From Eulemur rufifrons (lineage: Eukaryota; Chordata; Mammalia; Primates; Lemuridae), in the NCBI RefSeq assembly GCF_041146395.1, contig NC_091010.1, forward strand, positions 46,272,001 through 46,336,000: a stretch of 64,000 bases of DNA, in the 5' to 3' direction. The position numbers and the translations under genes are program-made. Of the stretch, positions 45,839-57,800 are shown piece by piece. The stretch's first letter is position 1, and every line of letters begins with the position of its first letter. Under the pieces are notes generated by a model. That model was not told the DNA's origin. It saw only the letters and a list, made by a program, of their open reading frames with translations, and ran no database searches.

Positions 45839-45865
45839 AAAAAAAAAAAAGAAATCAGAAAAGTG

Positions 45866-46040
45866 GTTGCTTTTGGGAGGTGAGGATTGACTGGAAAGAA
45901 ATAATAAGGGGACTTTCTGGCTGATGGAAATGTTCTAGATCTTGACTGAGGTGGTGGTTACCTTTATCAAAGCTAATCAAATTGTACACTTAAGATGTTT
46001 ACATTTTGTCATATATAAATTTTATTATGATTTTTTTAAA
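45866..46040 (+). mobile_element. L1M 3' end, continuation of the host element
   Basis: 'ggttgcttttgggaggtgag', 'ctttctggctgatggaaatg', 'gttctagatcttgactgagg' and 'attgtacacttaagatg' form the L1M terminal tract. It joins seamlessly with 42844 once the insertion is removed. Confidence 0.8.
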
Positions 46041-47682
46041 TTGACAATATGGAAAAAAATTCAATATTTACAAATTTATGTAATTTTCCATTTATATTTC
46101 AAAAGGCACCAAGTGCCAACTAAAATAAAACCCAAGTGACCCATGTCCCATATTACCTGAAGCCAATTATAGACCATAACATTGCTTAAAAGGAAAGTTC
46201 CAAAATTCACTCATTTAATATTCTACAGATTAGGAAAGGCATATCCACAATGGAAAGACACAAGGAGAGCAATAAGCAGCCAACAGCATGGGGTTTCATC
46301 TGCCATCTGCTTCTTCCCTTAACCTCCCCTACAGTGCTCAAGCTTCCAAGGAAGACCCACCTGAACCCTCTGGAGACCAAAAAATGTCGATAAGCTTTCA
46401 GGCCTTGCCATTACAGGCTGGAAATAACTCCAGACAAAGCCAGTACTAATCCAGAAGCAATCACTTCTTCAGTAGCCCCATCAAGGTCATTCAAGACAGG
46501 AAGACCGACCTCTCCCAACATTAACCAAGGATTCTAATCAAGCTGACATGGAGATGAAGTTATTTTGCCCAGCTGGCTGCAAAAACACATGCACAAATTC
46601 TTTCTTGCTCACTCTCATGCTAGCCTTTCCCTCCCCTCTTCCTGTTCCTTTTCTTTTTCACACATGCACAAACAGTCACATCATCATATGAGACAAGTGA
46701 ACACTGAATCTTATGGGTAAAAAACAGATGTTTTCCAATTTTCCTTCACAAAACCATATTTTATATCAGGTTCTTGTATGGATTTATAGCCAATGAAGAG
46801 AAGTTACTACATTAGCTAATGGAGTGGGATGATAAAAACTGGAAAGGAAGAGTCAGACAAGGCAAAGAGAAGCTATCCAGAAGGCTGCAATTGGAGAAGC
46901 ATGACAAATGGGCAGCACAGTTTTAGAGGGTTCCGGCAGAAAGGCAGATTGCCTGACTGGGAGAGATTCCCCACAGCTGGAGCATCACACACACCATCTG
47001 GAATTTTTTAAATCTGCTTTCCCCAGGTGATCTGATTCTCAGAGTGCCAGTGGAGATGAGAAAAAGGGCAGACTGTATAGCTCAGAACAGCTTAAAATGC
47101 TCCCCAAATTAGTTAATGAAATCTTGTTTGAATCAGTGTCAACTTCTCCTTCAAACTAAGCCTCTAGTTTTGTGTTGTTATTTCCTCATAAAGAATTGAA
47201 TGTTTGCAGTTTAACCCCTAAAGGTTTTCTGTACTGTGGAACAAAACAGGATTCCCAGCACGGTGGTCAAAATGGCACTCAAACTGTCAGATTTGGTCCA
47301 AATTTCCCAATACAGGCCAACAAAGCTTCATTGTCAGTCTCACTCCTCTTGACTAGTCTTAGCACTATTTTTAGCTGTTGACAAATGGAGAGCCTACATA
47401 CTGAGATCCTCAGTTCTTTCCCAGATGGTTCAAACTCCAGATTTAAAGCAATAAAGGAAAATATAATTTAAAAAATTAGGAGCAACCACAAACCTTCCTA
47501 ATAATGAAAGACTTTGGTGTTCGTTCTTTCATAAACATGTAATATGTTTGTGAATATAGATGTAGAGTCAGGTGGGGATATGTTAAAGAGAAAGAGAGAG
47601 CTTACTTGGGAATAGGACGGCAAAGGAAGAATAAAAGGTAGCAGGAGAGGAATTCTGCCTCAGTCTTCCCCCAACCTTTTGT
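46041..47682. other. Unannotated unique DNA
   Basis: About 1.6 kb shows no clear transposon. 46975-47060 ('gagcatcacacacaccatct', 'ccccaggtgatctgattctc') may be a decayed MER5/MER20-type hAT piece. Short frames (46829-47011, 47172-47381) show no domain. Confidence 0.45.
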
Positions 47683-48017
47683 TGGGGTAGGAGCCTCCTC
47701 TCTTTTTCTATAAAAGACCAGACAGTAATTATTTTAGGCTTTGTGGGCCATATGCGCTCTGTTGCAACTACTCGACTCCATCATTGTAGCATAAAAGCAA
47801 CCATAGACAATATGTACATAAATGAATGTGGCTGTGTTCCAATTTATGAATACTGAAATTTGGATTTCATATACTTTTCACATGGCATGAAATATCATCC
47901 TTCCTTTGATATTTTTTCAACCATTTAAAAATGTTAAAGCCATTCTTAGCTTGCAGACTATACAAAAACAGACGATGGGCCATATTTGGCCCATGGGCCA
48001 TAGTTTACCAATCCCTG
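47683..48017 (-). mobile_element. Nonautonomous hAT (Charlie-like) DNA transposon
   Basis: 'ctttttctataaaagaccag', 'ttttaggctttgtgggccat', 'gttgcaactactcgactcca', 'gtggctgtgttccaa', 'tcttagcttgcagactatac' and 'tttggcccatgggccatagt' to 'caatccctg' are a nearly complete copy of a widespread hAT repeat with palindromic GGCCC ends. A fragment of the same family is at 8.2-8.3 kb. The exact family name is not certain. Confidence 0.8.
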
Positions 48018-49525
48018 TTTTATAACCATAAAGACCATTATCTAAGTTTCAGCTCCAGAATTGCATAATGGTTGTAGGAAGAGTCTCATGCAGTGCCTTA
48101 ATCCATATGAGTAGATTTTTTAAAAACTGAAGTGTTCCATTGTACTGTGAGGAACTGTGGTGAACTTTTCATTCTCAGGATCATCAGATGCCTGGAGGTC
48201 TAAAGAAATATATATCTGAAATAAATTCCCTGGCCACTTTTAAACTGTTGAGAATTTTCTACTTGCCTATTCTTTTTATGTATCATCTTTCATTCTCATG
48301 GGCATACAGAAACGGTAGTTTCTTGGTGATCACAAATATTTTCAAGTAACTACTAGTACTTTACTTTGGTGATGATAAAGGCTAATATAGGTACCAGTAC
48401 CTTTCTTTTCTCTCTCCCTTTTTAAATGAAAACAATAATATGTCCATCCAAATAAATTAGCATCTCTATATTAGTAGATTTATTTGCTGGAAAAAACAAA
48501 TTCATATGTCATTTTGAAAGAGTAAAGAGTTTGATGAAAAAAATACACAAGAAGAGCAGTTTAAAACTTGTAACTGTGTTTTGGCAAACACTTTTCACAG
48601 AGTTTTCACTGAAGGGACCATACCTAGATTAAGGTCAGGCCAGGAGTTGCTACTACAGCTATTGTCCAGACCTTAAAAAACTACAATCTGGTTGTAGACA
48701 CATAAGAGACACATAAAAGAGTAATATAATAAACATAAACACTTCATATAATTCAACATATCTGAAAATTTATGGCAATATGGAATGTCATATAGATATA
48801 ATGAAAATAAAGGCTTAGAGAAGTTGTATGAGGAAAATCTCAACTCTCAACAATATATTGAAAAAAATACTTCCTGCCTAATAAGAACAAAATTAGAAAA
48901 GTGCCAGAAAAAGCAATAATATCATGTAACCCCTCTCACTCTCTCCCCCCCCCAAAAAAAACCTATGGATAAAAAAGAAGAGTCATTTTAAAGGAAAAAG
49001 AGGACAATTATTACAAAGATAGTAAAATATGGTAAATAAACCACAAAAGACATAATAAAAGGATAATATGGGAATAAAAGAATGTCCTTGAGGCATATAT
49101 TAGGGGGCATAATTCTATATTTAAAGTCAACTGTGTATTAAGAAGTTAAAGCTTATAGTGTTTAAAATTTTACAGAAAATGAAAAAAATGGGCAACAATA
49201 AAGAACTCAAGGTTACTAGGTATCTAGTGACAGGTACAGAGGACTGGCATGGTGGTTTACAGAAGAACATGGTCCTATGCAGACAGCCCTGCAGAGAAGA
49301 AATCCAGACGGTGAGACGAAGGGGTGACACCAGAGAAAGAGTGATGATGGCAAGGGGAACTTAGGGAGGAAGGAAATCTGCCTGCCATGGCAAAGGGAAT
49401 CCATCAAATTGGAAAAGAATCCAAAAAAAGCCCAGACAGCATGAAGTCAGACTGAGCAGCCAGGCAAAACCAAACTCCAAGACAGTCCAACATCTCCTTT
49501 ATATAATCTATCTGCAGCAATAGAA
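48018..49525. other. Unannotated unique DNA
   Basis: AT-rich, with no recognised element. The overlapping frames on both strands at 49127-49407 are mutual shadows without domains. Confidence 0.5.
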
Positions 49526-49529
49526 CATT

Positions 49530-49690
49530 AGAATCAGAAAGTTCCAATGAGATAATCTAATCCTATGCATTAATTTTATAGATAAATCTTCAATCCAGAG
49601 AGGAGAACGAACTTGCACAAGCTCACATAATGAGGTGGTGGCAGTTCTAGGACTCAAACTCTAATGCCATGTCCCACAGATGGCCCAGTA
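49530..49690 (-). repeat. MIR
   Basis: 'ttttatagataaatcttcaa', 'gaacttgcacaagctcacat' and 'gcagttctaggactcaaact' follow reverse MIR. Confidence 0.65.
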
Positions 49691-49864
49691 TGCTGTCCAT
49701 TACAATACAATGCTCCCATACCAAGTCCTCAAGTGATGTTACTTTCTCAGAAATTTCTGAAAGTTGCCTTTCAATATCTGATTTTATAATTGTAGATTTA
49801 TTTAGAAGACTAAAAGTAGCTGGGGTTTGTTGTTTGTTTTTGATCAGTATATCAGGTTAGTCAA

Positions 49865-50085
49865 TATAGTTTCTAGCATTAGACAGAACTATGCTTAAAT
49901 TCCAGCACTCCCATTACTGATTATATAGTCTTTATTGCTCTGAACTTCAAGTTTTATATCTATAAAATAAAGATGTTAATAGTATCTTCCACAAAGGACT
50001 TTCATGAAGATTAAGTAACATTTTACATGTAAAGTGTGTAGTACATATCCTAGAATACAATAAATACTCCATAAATGTTAGCTAT
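49865..50085 (+). repeat. MIR
   Basis: 'ctctgaacttcaagttttat', 'atctataaaataaagatgtt' and 'tcatgaagattaagtaacat' follow the MIR 3' half. It ends in 'ataaatgttagct'. Confidence 0.7.
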
Positions 50086-50149
50086 AATAAATGCTAGTTA
50101 TTATTAAAGAAAACATTCACACTCTGCTATATTTTCACCTAAGAGGGGC

Positions 50150-50345
50150 AGCACAGCACAGGGGTTAAGATAGTTAAGAAGACAGACTATGGAACCTTCT
50201 CCTCTGCCACTTATTGGCTGTGTGAGCTTGGGCAAATTACTTAAGCTCTCTGCATCTCACATTCCCTATCTGCAAATAGAATTGTTATAAGGATTAAATG
50301 AGATAGTATACATAAAGTGCTCTAAAATAAAAGTGTGTGCTAATA
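50150..50345 (+). repeat. MIR, well preserved
   Basis: 'acaggggttaagatagttaa', 'tctgccacttattggctgtg', 'tgagcttgggcaaattactt' and 'ataaggattaaatgagatag' cover almost the full MIR consensus, including the tRNA-derived start. Confidence 0.85.
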
Positions 50346-51515
50346 AAAAGCTTATAAGGTAGAAATTTCCATCTGCTGAGAAGTATTGGGGAGAAAATTT
50401 TGGCTTTTCCCCATGATTGGGAATGGGACAGTGATTGTATATGATTATAGTAAGCTCATGGTAGTGGTGAAGAGGATGGAGGGGGCACAGAGAAGGGAAG
50501 AATGGGTAGGGAAAGCAACTTCTCCAAGATTTCTATAAATTTCCCTCCAAAATCCCTATTAAGAGGCTTTCTGTTTAGCCAGAGTTTGTTTTACTGCTTA
50601 TGAGTTAGAATCATAACCAATACAACATTCTAGGGTAGTGCTTTATTTTACAACAATAGGATTAAACTATACACAATGTTCTGTACTTTGCTTTTCTTAT
50701 TTTATAGTAACTCTGTCATACAGGTCTTACTTTGCTTTCTAGATTTCAGATTGGCTAGGAGGTACGTGCCAGTTTCTTCTAGTCTCCCTGCTCCTCTTCA
50801 ATCCCAGGTGATAGAATGATTAGGGAGAATTTACAACTTTAATTCATGCTGAGAGAGTACACTACGCATAACCAGTTCTTTACAGTCAGACAAACGAATG
50901 AAATGTACCACTCTTCCAACTTTCTTCTTCTTGTTCAGAGATATTTGGTATCCAGTAGCTAAATCTTCTCATTAAACATTTTGAGGGCATTTTAAAATAG
51001 TGTTTTTCTGTTGCATTTTTCCCAACTCTCCATCTCTCTGTTATCCACTGATAGAAGGCCTAAGAGATCAGTATCAGCACTATGGCCTTCAACCAGGGCG
51101 CCAGGGGATCCACTGAGATTAGAGCCAGTACTCTATCCATAGGCACAGCCAATGATCAGAGCCAGAAATCATGAAGTAAGCAAAGTTAATATCCAAGATC
51201 TGAGCCAAGAACCATAAAACAAAGTTGGCAGAGAGAGGCAAGGAAGGGAAATGGGTGTCAAATCCAAGCCAAAGAAGTTACAAACACTTCATATCACCAG
51301 AACCACCTAGAATCCATTGCAAAACTGTTACTGCTGCTTTAGGCACAGCCTCGTTAAAGACTCTTGACTAATGGCTGGACCCTGAGCAACAGTCAGTCTG
51401 GAAGGGAAAAGGGTGGTACTAAAGTCTTCTTTGATCTGTGGCTCCTTAGCCTATTTGCCTATTCTGTACAGTTTCTCTTGTCATGGTGTGCAATTCTAGC
51501 AGTGTAGGCCTATAT
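50346..51515. other. Unannotated unique DNA
   Basis: No element or exon recognised. Confidence 0.5.
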
Positions 51516-51519
51516 GTGC

Positions 51520-51640
51520 CTTTCTTCCTTGGACAAGTCACTGAAGCTCTATGCACCTCAGTTAGCTCACCTCTATGATTATGATAGGAATTCTTACTTT
51601 CATAGATTTGTTTTAAGAATTATATGAGAACACATGAAAA
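51520..51640 (+). repeat. MIR
   Basis: 'cttggacaagtcactgaagc', 'tatgcacctcagttagctca' and 'agaattatatgagaacacat' follow MIR. Confidence 0.65.
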
Positions 51641-51804
51641 TCCTCAAGATTTGACAAAATAAAAATGAATTTTTTGGAAGACACACTATGAATAAAATTA
51701 AAAGATACACGTTAGAGTGAGAGAAAATATTTATAACAAATATTTAACAAAATGTTAATATCTCTAATAATACAAAACTTTCACAAATTAATATGAAAAA
51801 CAGA

Positions 51805-52105
<301 letters not shown>

Positions 52106-52512
52106 GAGTAAAGAAACAATGGCAATGGCATACACAGGCAATTTGCAGAAGAAGAAATATAAGATGCTTTATCTCATTAGAGATCAGGGGGAAAAAAGAT
52201 TAATAAAATCCATATTGGCAAGGGTGTGGGGAAAAGCATACTAACATTACAGTTGGAGGGAGTATAAACCAGTTAGGTAGGCAATTTACCTGTAACATTT
52301 AAAATGTAAATAAACTTTATCAATTCTACTTTTAGTAAACAATCAGAAATACTATCACAATTTCAAAATAATACATGTACAGTGATGTAGATTAAAATAA
52401 CTAAATTAATGGTGAATAAATTTATGTGTGCTTATGTATACATATTTTGTATTTACACAATTGTTATATATGTTATATATACACACATAAATATGTTTAT
52501 ATGTAAACAGAA

Positions 52513-52830
52513 AAAAGCCGGGCGCAGTGGCTCACGCCTGTAATCCTAGCACTTTGGGAGGCCGAGGCGGGAGGATCGCTCAAGGTCAGGAGTTCAAGAT
52601 CAGCCTGAGCAAGAGCAAGACCCCATCTCTACGAAAAAACAGAAAGAAATTAACCGGACAACTAAAAATATATAGAAAAAAGTAGTTGGGCATGGTGGCG
52701 CATACCTGTAGTCCCAGCTACTCGGGAGGCTGAGACAGGAGAATTGCTAGGGCCCAGGAGTTTGAGGTTGCTGTGAGCTAGGCTGATGTCACAGCACTCT
52801 AGCCCAGGCAACAGAGTGAGACACTCTGTC
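52513..52830 (+). mobile_element. Strepsirrhine-type Alu
   Basis: 'gccgggcgcagtggctcacg', 'aatcctagcactttgggagg', then the linker 'ggacaactaaaaatatatag' between arms, and 'gtgagctaggctgatgtcac' in the right arm. The linker and the 'gctaggctga.gtc' wording are features I associate with lemur/galago Alus. It is among the least diverged Alus here. Confidence 0.92.
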
Positions 52831-52832
52831 GA

Positions 52833-52895
<63 letters not shown>

Positions 52896-52967
52896 GGAGG
52901 GAGGGAGGGAGGAAGGAAGGAAGGAAGGAAGGAAGGAAGGAGAGAGAGAGAGAGAGAAAAGAAAAAG
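52831..52967. repeat. Compound purine microsatellite in an Alu tail
   Basis: In order: (GAAA)n 52831-52889, a short GA/GGGA part to about 52911, (GGAA)n to about 52940, (GA)n to about 52957, then a return to A-rich sequence. It is an evolved poly(A) tail. A 68-codon frame reading KKERKKER is a shadow. Confidence 0.97.
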
Positions 52968-53240
52968 ATATGGAAGTTTACACAGCTGTTAATAGTATTT
53001 TTTTCAGGAAAGTAGGATTGGAGAACACGGGTGGAGGATGTGGGGGAACCTTACACTTTATATATTTTTTTACACGTATACATTGTATCTTGTAATTTTC
53101 TCCAACATGAACTTCTTTCATATTTGTAAAGAAAAAAATGTCATACAGATTATAAAACAAAGTACAAATGTTGTTATTCTAAAGTTATATTTCATCAACC
53201 AAAAGGAATTTAAGGTGATACACAAATGTGAAGTATTATT

Positions 53241-53980
53241 GGTATGAGAATTTCTTACTTAAAATTATTTTGGGATGAAGAAAACCAAAAGAAAATGTTG
53301 TTTCAAGCATTCCTTATGCATAATAATGTGATAATTCTAGGTTAAAATATAGAATTATACCTCTATTTAGAAAGAATATAATTAGATAAAGTTTTCTTAT
53401 AAAGTTTTCATTTTTTGCTATTACTCTTATGCTTAAAGCTTATTACAGACATTAATACTATTCCTAGAACATGAAGCTATCCCCAATCTACTTATCTTCT
53501 AAGGTCATTACACCAAACTTAAATTTACTTCTTTTTATATCTTTCCATTTCCTCAGTTTGTCAGATCATTTTAAATTTGAACATATTTCTCCCAGGTAAA
53601 AGATCACCAACTCAATTTTGTGAGATCACCAAATTAAACATATATTTTTTTCATCATTGAAAATAATATAAAAATGTTACAATGTTATCAAAAAAATAAG
53701 AATTATGAAAAATCATGTTAAGCTCATAGGCAAATGGAGCAGCACTACCCAAAACTATTACATCAGTGTAGTTTGCCTTTGGTGTGCCCATTTTCCCTTC
53801 CTGCACCCAGTTCACCTTTGGCGCTGCCTCCCAAGATACCCCTCTTTCCCTTCCTAACAAAACCTGCTTTCCAGAAAGGATGTGAAAAATAAATTTACAT
53901 TGACGAATAAAAACCATACAAAGGAAAAAAACTATAACTGCTAAATTTTAGAAGTCAATTCTTTTTATTCAACATCAACA
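53241..53980. other. Unannotated AT-rich DNA
   Basis: No element recognised. Confidence 0.5.
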
Positions 53981-53984
53981 CCAA

Positions 53985-54240
53985 ATATTGCCAGATACTG
54001 GATATAATGTGAACCAAATTGATGGGCCCTCTCTTCAGAGAACATGAACAACATATAAATTAGCAAGCAGTACACTAAAATTTGGTAATTGCTATGATAA
54101 AGTTAAGACAGCGTGTTATAAGAGAGAAGGTCTAACCAAGTGCAAAGACTCAGAGAATTCTAGAAGAAAAAATATTAAGCCAAGGCTTGAAGAGTGAGTG
54201 GGAATTAACCAGACAAATGTGGGTAGGAAGTATGAAAAAT
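53985..54240 (+). repeat. L2-like fragment
   Basis: 'tgccagatactggatataat', 'gatgggccctctcttcagag' and 'attaagccaaggcttgaaga' resemble the L2 3' region. Confidence 0.55.
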
Positions 54241-54719
54241 GACTTCCTGACACCTCTGAAATCACATCACCCTCTTCATCCAAAATATATGTCTGACCCT
54301 GACAAGTAGTGATGTTGGGAACAAATTTCAAGCCTTCTAACTTCCAGTGCCTTTCATCATTTGGAATACTATTTCCCTCACTTTCTCACCTCTCCTCAGT
54401 TTCAAGGAATCATGGAAAACAATTGACCTAGTAAAACAAGAAGTCAAAAAACCACAAATGTGGGGCATAAAATGATCAAGTATAGCCAGACAGCTAAGCA
54501 AATGGCTTTGTAAGGCTTTCTCTAGAGGAAAAATGTTTGGGACAAAACAGAATTCTCAGCAACAGTGTATACACCCCTAAAGATTGTAGCTTTGGCAGGG
54601 CAGTAAATATTCAACCCTAACGTCCAAACAGAACAAATATCTGGATAGTCTCTTCCTAACCACGATTACAAACTGCTACCATATCTTGTGAAGTAAAAAT
54701 AATCAGCAATAAATTTATC
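54241..54719. other. Unannotated DNA
   Basis: No element recognised. Confidence 0.45.
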
Positions 54720-55600
54720 CATTTTCAGCTAAGCAATATTTAGAGGGGAATTTATAGTTTTAAATGCCTCTATAGAAAAGGAAAAAGATCTGAAATCAAT
54801 CAGTAACCTAACTTTCCACTTTAGGAACCTAGAAAATGAAGAGTAAACTCAACCCAAAGCAAAGAGAAGAAAGGAAAAAATAAAGGTTAGAGTGGAAGTC
54901 AATTAAATAGAAAAGCAATAGAGATAATAAGTAAAATCAAAAAATTCCTCTCTGAAATTATCAAAAAATTGTCAAACTTTTAACAAGATGCACTAAAAAA
55001 GAGAGAGAGTTGGAAAGAGAGAGAGAAGACAGATCACCAAAATCAGGAATGAAAGAGGACACATTGCCGTTGATCCTATAGAAATTTTAAAAATTTTAAG
55101 GGAGTATTATGAACAATTTCATGCCAAAAACAATTAGACAACTTGGATGAAATACACAAATTCCTAGAAAGACAAATTATGAAAATTGACTCAAGAAGAC
55201 ACAGAAAATTTAAATAGACGTAAATTAGTAATTAAAAATCTTCACTCAAAAGAAAAGCCCAGACACAACTGGCTTTACTGGTGAATTCTGTTAAATATTT
55301 ATAATGAAATTCATATCAGTGATGCCAAGCAGACCGCCTTCAACAGGTACTTGTGAAGGTAACTTTCTAAATGTCTTTGTATTTATGTTTGTTAAAGATT
55401 GTACTTAACCCCCTTAAAAAAAAAAAGCCCCCCAAAAAAAATATTTATAATGAAATAAAAATGGCAATCTTTTACAAACTCTTCCAGTAAATGGAGAAGG
55501 AGTGAATACCTCCCAACTCATTCTATGAGGCCACCATTTTCCTAAGAGTACTCTCTAAACCTGGTCAGAGCAAAACACAGGACCATAGAACTCAATTGGT
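54720..55600 (+). mobile_element. Old L1M ORF2 segment, plus strand
   Basis: 'aggggaatttatagttttaa', 'tatgaacaatttcatgccaa', 'gaaatacacaaattcctaga' and 'actggctttactggtgaatt' follow ORF2 upstream of the RT core in order. No open frame remains. Interrupted at 55311-55438. Confidence 0.75.
55293..55456 (+). pseudogene. Processed mRNA-like retrocopy, 5' truncated, including TSD
   Basis: An exact 18-bp duplication, 'aaatatttataatgaaat', lies at 55293-55310 and 55439-55456. The 128-bp insert has an A-rich 3' end ('cttaaaaaaaaaaagccccc' then A7). A frame from 55312 reads 13 sense codons ('HISDAKQTAFNRYL' less the last one counted from the first codon) to TGA at 55354-55356, then about 60 nt of 3'UTR-like sequence. 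This is what a severely 5'-truncated processed pseudogene looks like. The parent gene is not recognised, and the reading frame could be coincidental. Confidence 0.65.
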
Positions 55601-56465
55601 TCTGATACTTCTGGTTTCCAAATAGTTTCTTAAAGCCAGCAGGGAAGTTAGAAATGTTGTCTAATTACGTGTTAAGAAAGCTCTAGAACCAACCTGGATC
55701 TTAGTAGTCCTTTAAATATTTAGGCCATCTCATGTGGAAATTGAGAGTAGCTACCCAAAAAAGGCCATAAGGTAACACAGCAGGATGTTTTGGCTTACAG
55801 AGCAATACTAGGATCAAGTCAGGAGAACTAAACCTCTCAGTTATCAAATAAGTCTATAGATTTTGGACGTTCTTATTGGTTTAGGGAATATCTCATATTT
55901 GAGGTTACTACACCTTGGAAAAGAAGTGATTTTTCCAATTTTTAAGAATATTTAAGAATATGATACAAACAAAACCGATTTCTTCCTTCTCTCCTTCCGT
56001 CGTATGTGCCTTACATTTACCATATGCCCATTATGGTTATATCTTTATAGTAACAATACTCGATCCTCACAGTTGTGAGTGTTGAGCTAAATCAGCATAA
56101 ATGGCAATAACAATGATAGTCATACCTCATATTTACTTAGTACTCTGTTTTCATGTATGATCTCATCTAAGACTCACATTGTCCATGTTTGTTCTCATCT
56201 AAAGAGTGTTATATAGATACTATAACCACTACAATTATAGCAGCTTCTCATTTGGTTACCTGGGGGAAAAACTATGCTTACTTGGACAACTAAGATTGAG
56301 ATAACTTGTCCATAATAAAGACAGGAAAAGTGGGGTAGAGGCAGTGAAACAAAAGAGTCTGCATATGTAGGTATTGAGGAGATTTGGGTAAAGTGTAGAA
56401 CAAGGCTTTTCAGCACTGCTGTTCAGAGCAATTTAGAAAGCGATGACTAAAAACTTTTTTAAAGT
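55601..56465. other. Mostly unique DNA with MIR-like pieces
   Basis: 55725-55850 ('gtggaaattgagagtagcta', 'ataaggtaacacagcaggat') is a possible reverse MIR. 56100-56330 has MIR/L2-like wording but is too diverged to place. Confidence 0.4.
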
Positions 56466-57540
56466 GTTTCTGTGCATTAAGCATGTAACAACAGCAAAAG
56501 CATTACCCATAAAAGAAAAAAATGTGATAAACTAGACTTCATCAAAATTAAGAACAACTGCTCCTTGAAAAACCATGTTCATGAATGAAAAGACAGGCCA
56601 GACTGTGAGAAAATATTTGCAAATTACATATCTGATAAAAGTCTTAGATCAAGAATATATGAAGAACTCTCAAAACTCAAAAAGTAAACAATTAAGTTTT
56701 TTAAATGGAAAAAATACTTGAACATATACTTCTTCAAAGAAGATATACTGATGGTAAATAACACATATGATACTCAACACCACTATTCATTAAGAAAATG
56801 CAAATTCAAACCACAATGAGATACTACCATTAGAATGGCTAAAATTACAAAGACTGATCATACCAAGTGTTGACAAGGATATGGAACATTAAAAGTCCCA
56901 TAAAATGCTAGTAGAATGTAAAATGATTATAAGCACTTTAAAAAACTGTCTTGAAGTTTCTTAAAAAGTTAAACATTTGCCATATGACCTGGCCATTCTA
57001 CTCCTAGGTATTTACTAACAGAAATAAAAGCATATATCCATACAAAGACTTGTATAAAAATATTCATAGCAATTTCATTTGTGATAGTCAAAAACTGGAA
57101 AGAACCCAGATGTTCATCAATAGGTAAATAGATAATCAAATTGTATTAATAGTATTTTGATACAATAGACTTATTCAGCAATAAAAAGGAACAGTATGTA
57201 CGACAACATAGATGGATCTCAAAATAATTATGCTCAATAAAAGAACAGAGCAAAAAACAGTACATACTGTATGACTCCCTTTATGTAAATTTATTTTTAA
57301 TGTAAACTGATTTATAAGACATAAAACATGTCAGTGGTTGCCTAGGGGTGGGGGAACAGGATGGAATGAAAGTAAGATATTACAAGAGGGCTTGAGGAGA
57401 CTTTTGGTTACCATAGATGTATTACCTTGATTGTGATGATGATTTCATGGGTACATTAACATGTTAAAACTTATCAAATGTTATGCTTTAAATATGTGCA
57501 GTTTATTGTGTGTAAATTGTATACCAATAAAGCTATTAAA
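56466..57540 (+). mobile_element. Old L1M ORF2 end and 3'UTR
   Basis: 'cattacccataaaagaaaaa', 'ataaactagacttcatcaaa', 'caaaccacaatgagatacta', 'gtggttgcctaggggtgggg' and 'gtgtaaattgtataccaata' follow L1M to its end. Frames are absent. It may be the 3' part of the element seen at 54.7-55.6 kb, with deletion between. Confidence 0.8.
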
Positions 57541-57674
57541 TCATTCAATTTGTTTAAAGATTAAATATCTTAATTACTTTGTCACATTTTTCTGCTAAAC
57601 TGCCGTTTCTTTGAATAAGATACTACCCAGACAGGAGTCACATGGAACCTAAGTTATAATCAAGTGTCAGCTGT

Positions 57675-57800
57675 CATTTCCATTTTACAGATAAACAAAC
57701 TGAAGACCATGCTGCTTAAACAATTTGACCAAATCCATAAATATTTTAGGTGATAGAGCCAAGATTTGAATCCAGTTCTGTTTCCAAAGTCCATGTTCTT
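57675..57800 (-). repeat. MIR
   Basis: 'ccattttacagataaacaaac', 'gatagagccaagatttgaat' and 'tccagttctgtttccaaagt' follow reverse MIR. Confidence 0.75.

Larger units (their letters stand above)
42845..45865 (+). mobile_element. 3-kb young L1: inverted 5' part plus 3' transduction, including TSD
   Basis: An exact 16-bp duplication, 'agaaatcagaaaagtg', lies at 42845-42860 and 45850-45865. About 42862-43936 is ORF2 RT sequence on the minus strand. From about 43937 the plus strand carries ORF2 from just after the RT core through the C-terminus and the family 3'UTR to about 45775. The two parts overlap by roughly 20 bp ('cagcaaagtctcaggt' versus 'agcaatgtctcaagt'), as in twin priming. After the L1 end come about 55 non-L1 bases (to 45838) with AATAAA at 45817-45822, then 12 A. 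Host L1M sequence resumes at once on the right. Confidence 0.92.
37085..46040 (+). mobile_element. Ancient near full-length L1M, three later insertions
   Basis: The plus-strand start 'gtgacatcagcaagatggca' (about 37096) is the same 5'UTR opening seen in the 9.1-17.7 kb L1. It is followed by 5'UTR, ORF1-like sequence (about 38.4-39.2 kb), the ORF1-ORF2 junction (about 39.8-40.0 kb, 'caccactacaagaaaaccca'), ORF2 endonuclease (40.84-41.13 kb), RT region (41.2-42.6 kb) and a 3'UTR ending about 46.04 kb. Insertions at 39182-39311, 40025-40821 and 42861-45849 split it cleanly, each bounded by target duplications. Without them it is about 5 kb, so it also has internal deletions. Confidence 0.85.

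Noticed and set aside
52786..52992. Lysine/arginine-rich small protein frame
   Set aside because: It is a direct translation of the GAAA/GGGA microsatellite.
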